This document shows positions 5,001-5,163 of a DNA stretch of 5,163 nt, piece by piece. The stretch is from Candidatus Omnitrophota bacterium (lineage in GTDB: Bacteria; Omnitrophota; Gorgyraeia; Zapsychrales; Zapsychraceae), in assembly GCA_020430005.1 (NCBI GenBank), contig JAGQKQ010000139.1:1-5163 (forward strand), read 5' to 3'. The notes below the pieces were generated by a model that had not been told where the DNA came from, made no database searches, and saw only the letters and a list, made by a program, of their open reading frames with translations. Both the position numbers and the translations under genes were made by a program. Numbering within the stretch: the stretch's first letter is position 1; the number at the start of each line of letters is the position of its first letter.

Positions 5001-5163
5001 TTATAAAGCTGCCAATTCCTCGGCTTTACGTTCTAACGATTCTAGCAATTCTTCAAACGCTTTATCAAAAGCCACACAGCCCTGGTTTAACAGCTCGGCA
5101 CAAACCTCATTCATATGAATATCAAATTTGGCCAGTGCGTGCAAAACCTGTTTAGATTCTTCA
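5001..5163 (-). CDS. tal: Transaldolase, C-terminal 53 residues (5' end beyond the window)
   Basis: The open frame enters from the right edge and ends at TAA 5003-5001. The visible tail contains HALAKFDIHMNEVCAELL followed by NQGCVAFDKAFEELLESLE. It matches the helical end of the longer TalB-like transaldolases, where a short ligand-closing helix reading roughly 'G-I-D-x-x-x-V-T-x-x-L-x-x-x-G-V-x-x-F-x-x-A-F-D-x-L-L' finishes the protein. Transaldolase moves a dihydroxyacetone unit between sugar phosphates in the non-oxidative pentose phosphate pathway. The Schiff-base lysine and the rest of the barrel lie outside the window, so activity cannot be judged. The call rests on C-terminal pattern memory plus the pgl gene two positions downstream. 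A transaldolase fused to another domain at its N-terminus is not excluded. Confidence 0.75.
   Translation of the reverse strand, partial: EESKQVLHALAKFDIHMNEVCAELLNQGCVAFDKAFEELLESLERKAEELAAL

Overview
The window is a piece of bacterial chromosome with two gene blocks and a very AT-rich flank. All seven genes look like ordinary chromosomal functions. I see no transposase, integrase, phage gene, CRISPR array, tRNA or rRNA. Coding regions have mixed base composition, while the first ~347 bases are strongly AT-rich. An RlpA-type envelope protein suggests a Gram-negative-type envelope. The combination of a TMTC-like membrane protein with C-terminal TPRs, a DUF2892 protein and a Ni-type GloA would fit a PVC or Omnitrophota-like lineage, but that placement is a guess from general familiarity and was not tested.

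Layout. Bases 1-347 hold no convincing gene; they contain a 22-bp near-palindrome, a second copy of its right half 123 bp further on, and small AT hairpins. Next is rlpA-like (minus, 348-824). A 158-bp divergent control region follows, with a TATAAT box facing each way and a possible 17-codon leader ORF whose stop overlaps an ATG of the next gene. Then comes a 503-residue polytopic membrane protein with two TPRs (plus, 983-2494). It converges, with only 7 bp between stop codons, on a minus-strand block running right to left: transaldolase C-terminus (5163-5001), radical SAM enzyme (4979-4044), 6-phosphogluconolactonase (4011-3229), small DUF2892 membrane protein (3204-3004), a 118-bp gap, and glyoxalase I (2885-2502).

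How the genes work together. Transaldolase and 6-phosphogluconolactonase are both pentose phosphate pathway enzymes, and with gaps of 21, 32 and 24 bp the tal-radical SAM-pgl-DUF2892 stretch looks like one transcription unit. The radical SAM enzyme between them has no function I can name. It has the canonical CX3CX2C cluster site plus a Cys-rich C-terminus like SPASM/Twitch proteins. Glyoxalase I, which detoxifies methylglyoxal leaking from triose phosphates, is metabolically compatible with this block but probably has its own promoter.

The most unusual non-coding structure is in the DUF2892-gloA gap: two arms of tandem heptamers (consensus ATCNAGN), at least four units each, in inverted orientation around a 48-bp centre. 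This array holds four of the few CTAG tetramers in the window, supplies the stop codon of the DUF2892 gene, and appears to contain the gloA promoter.
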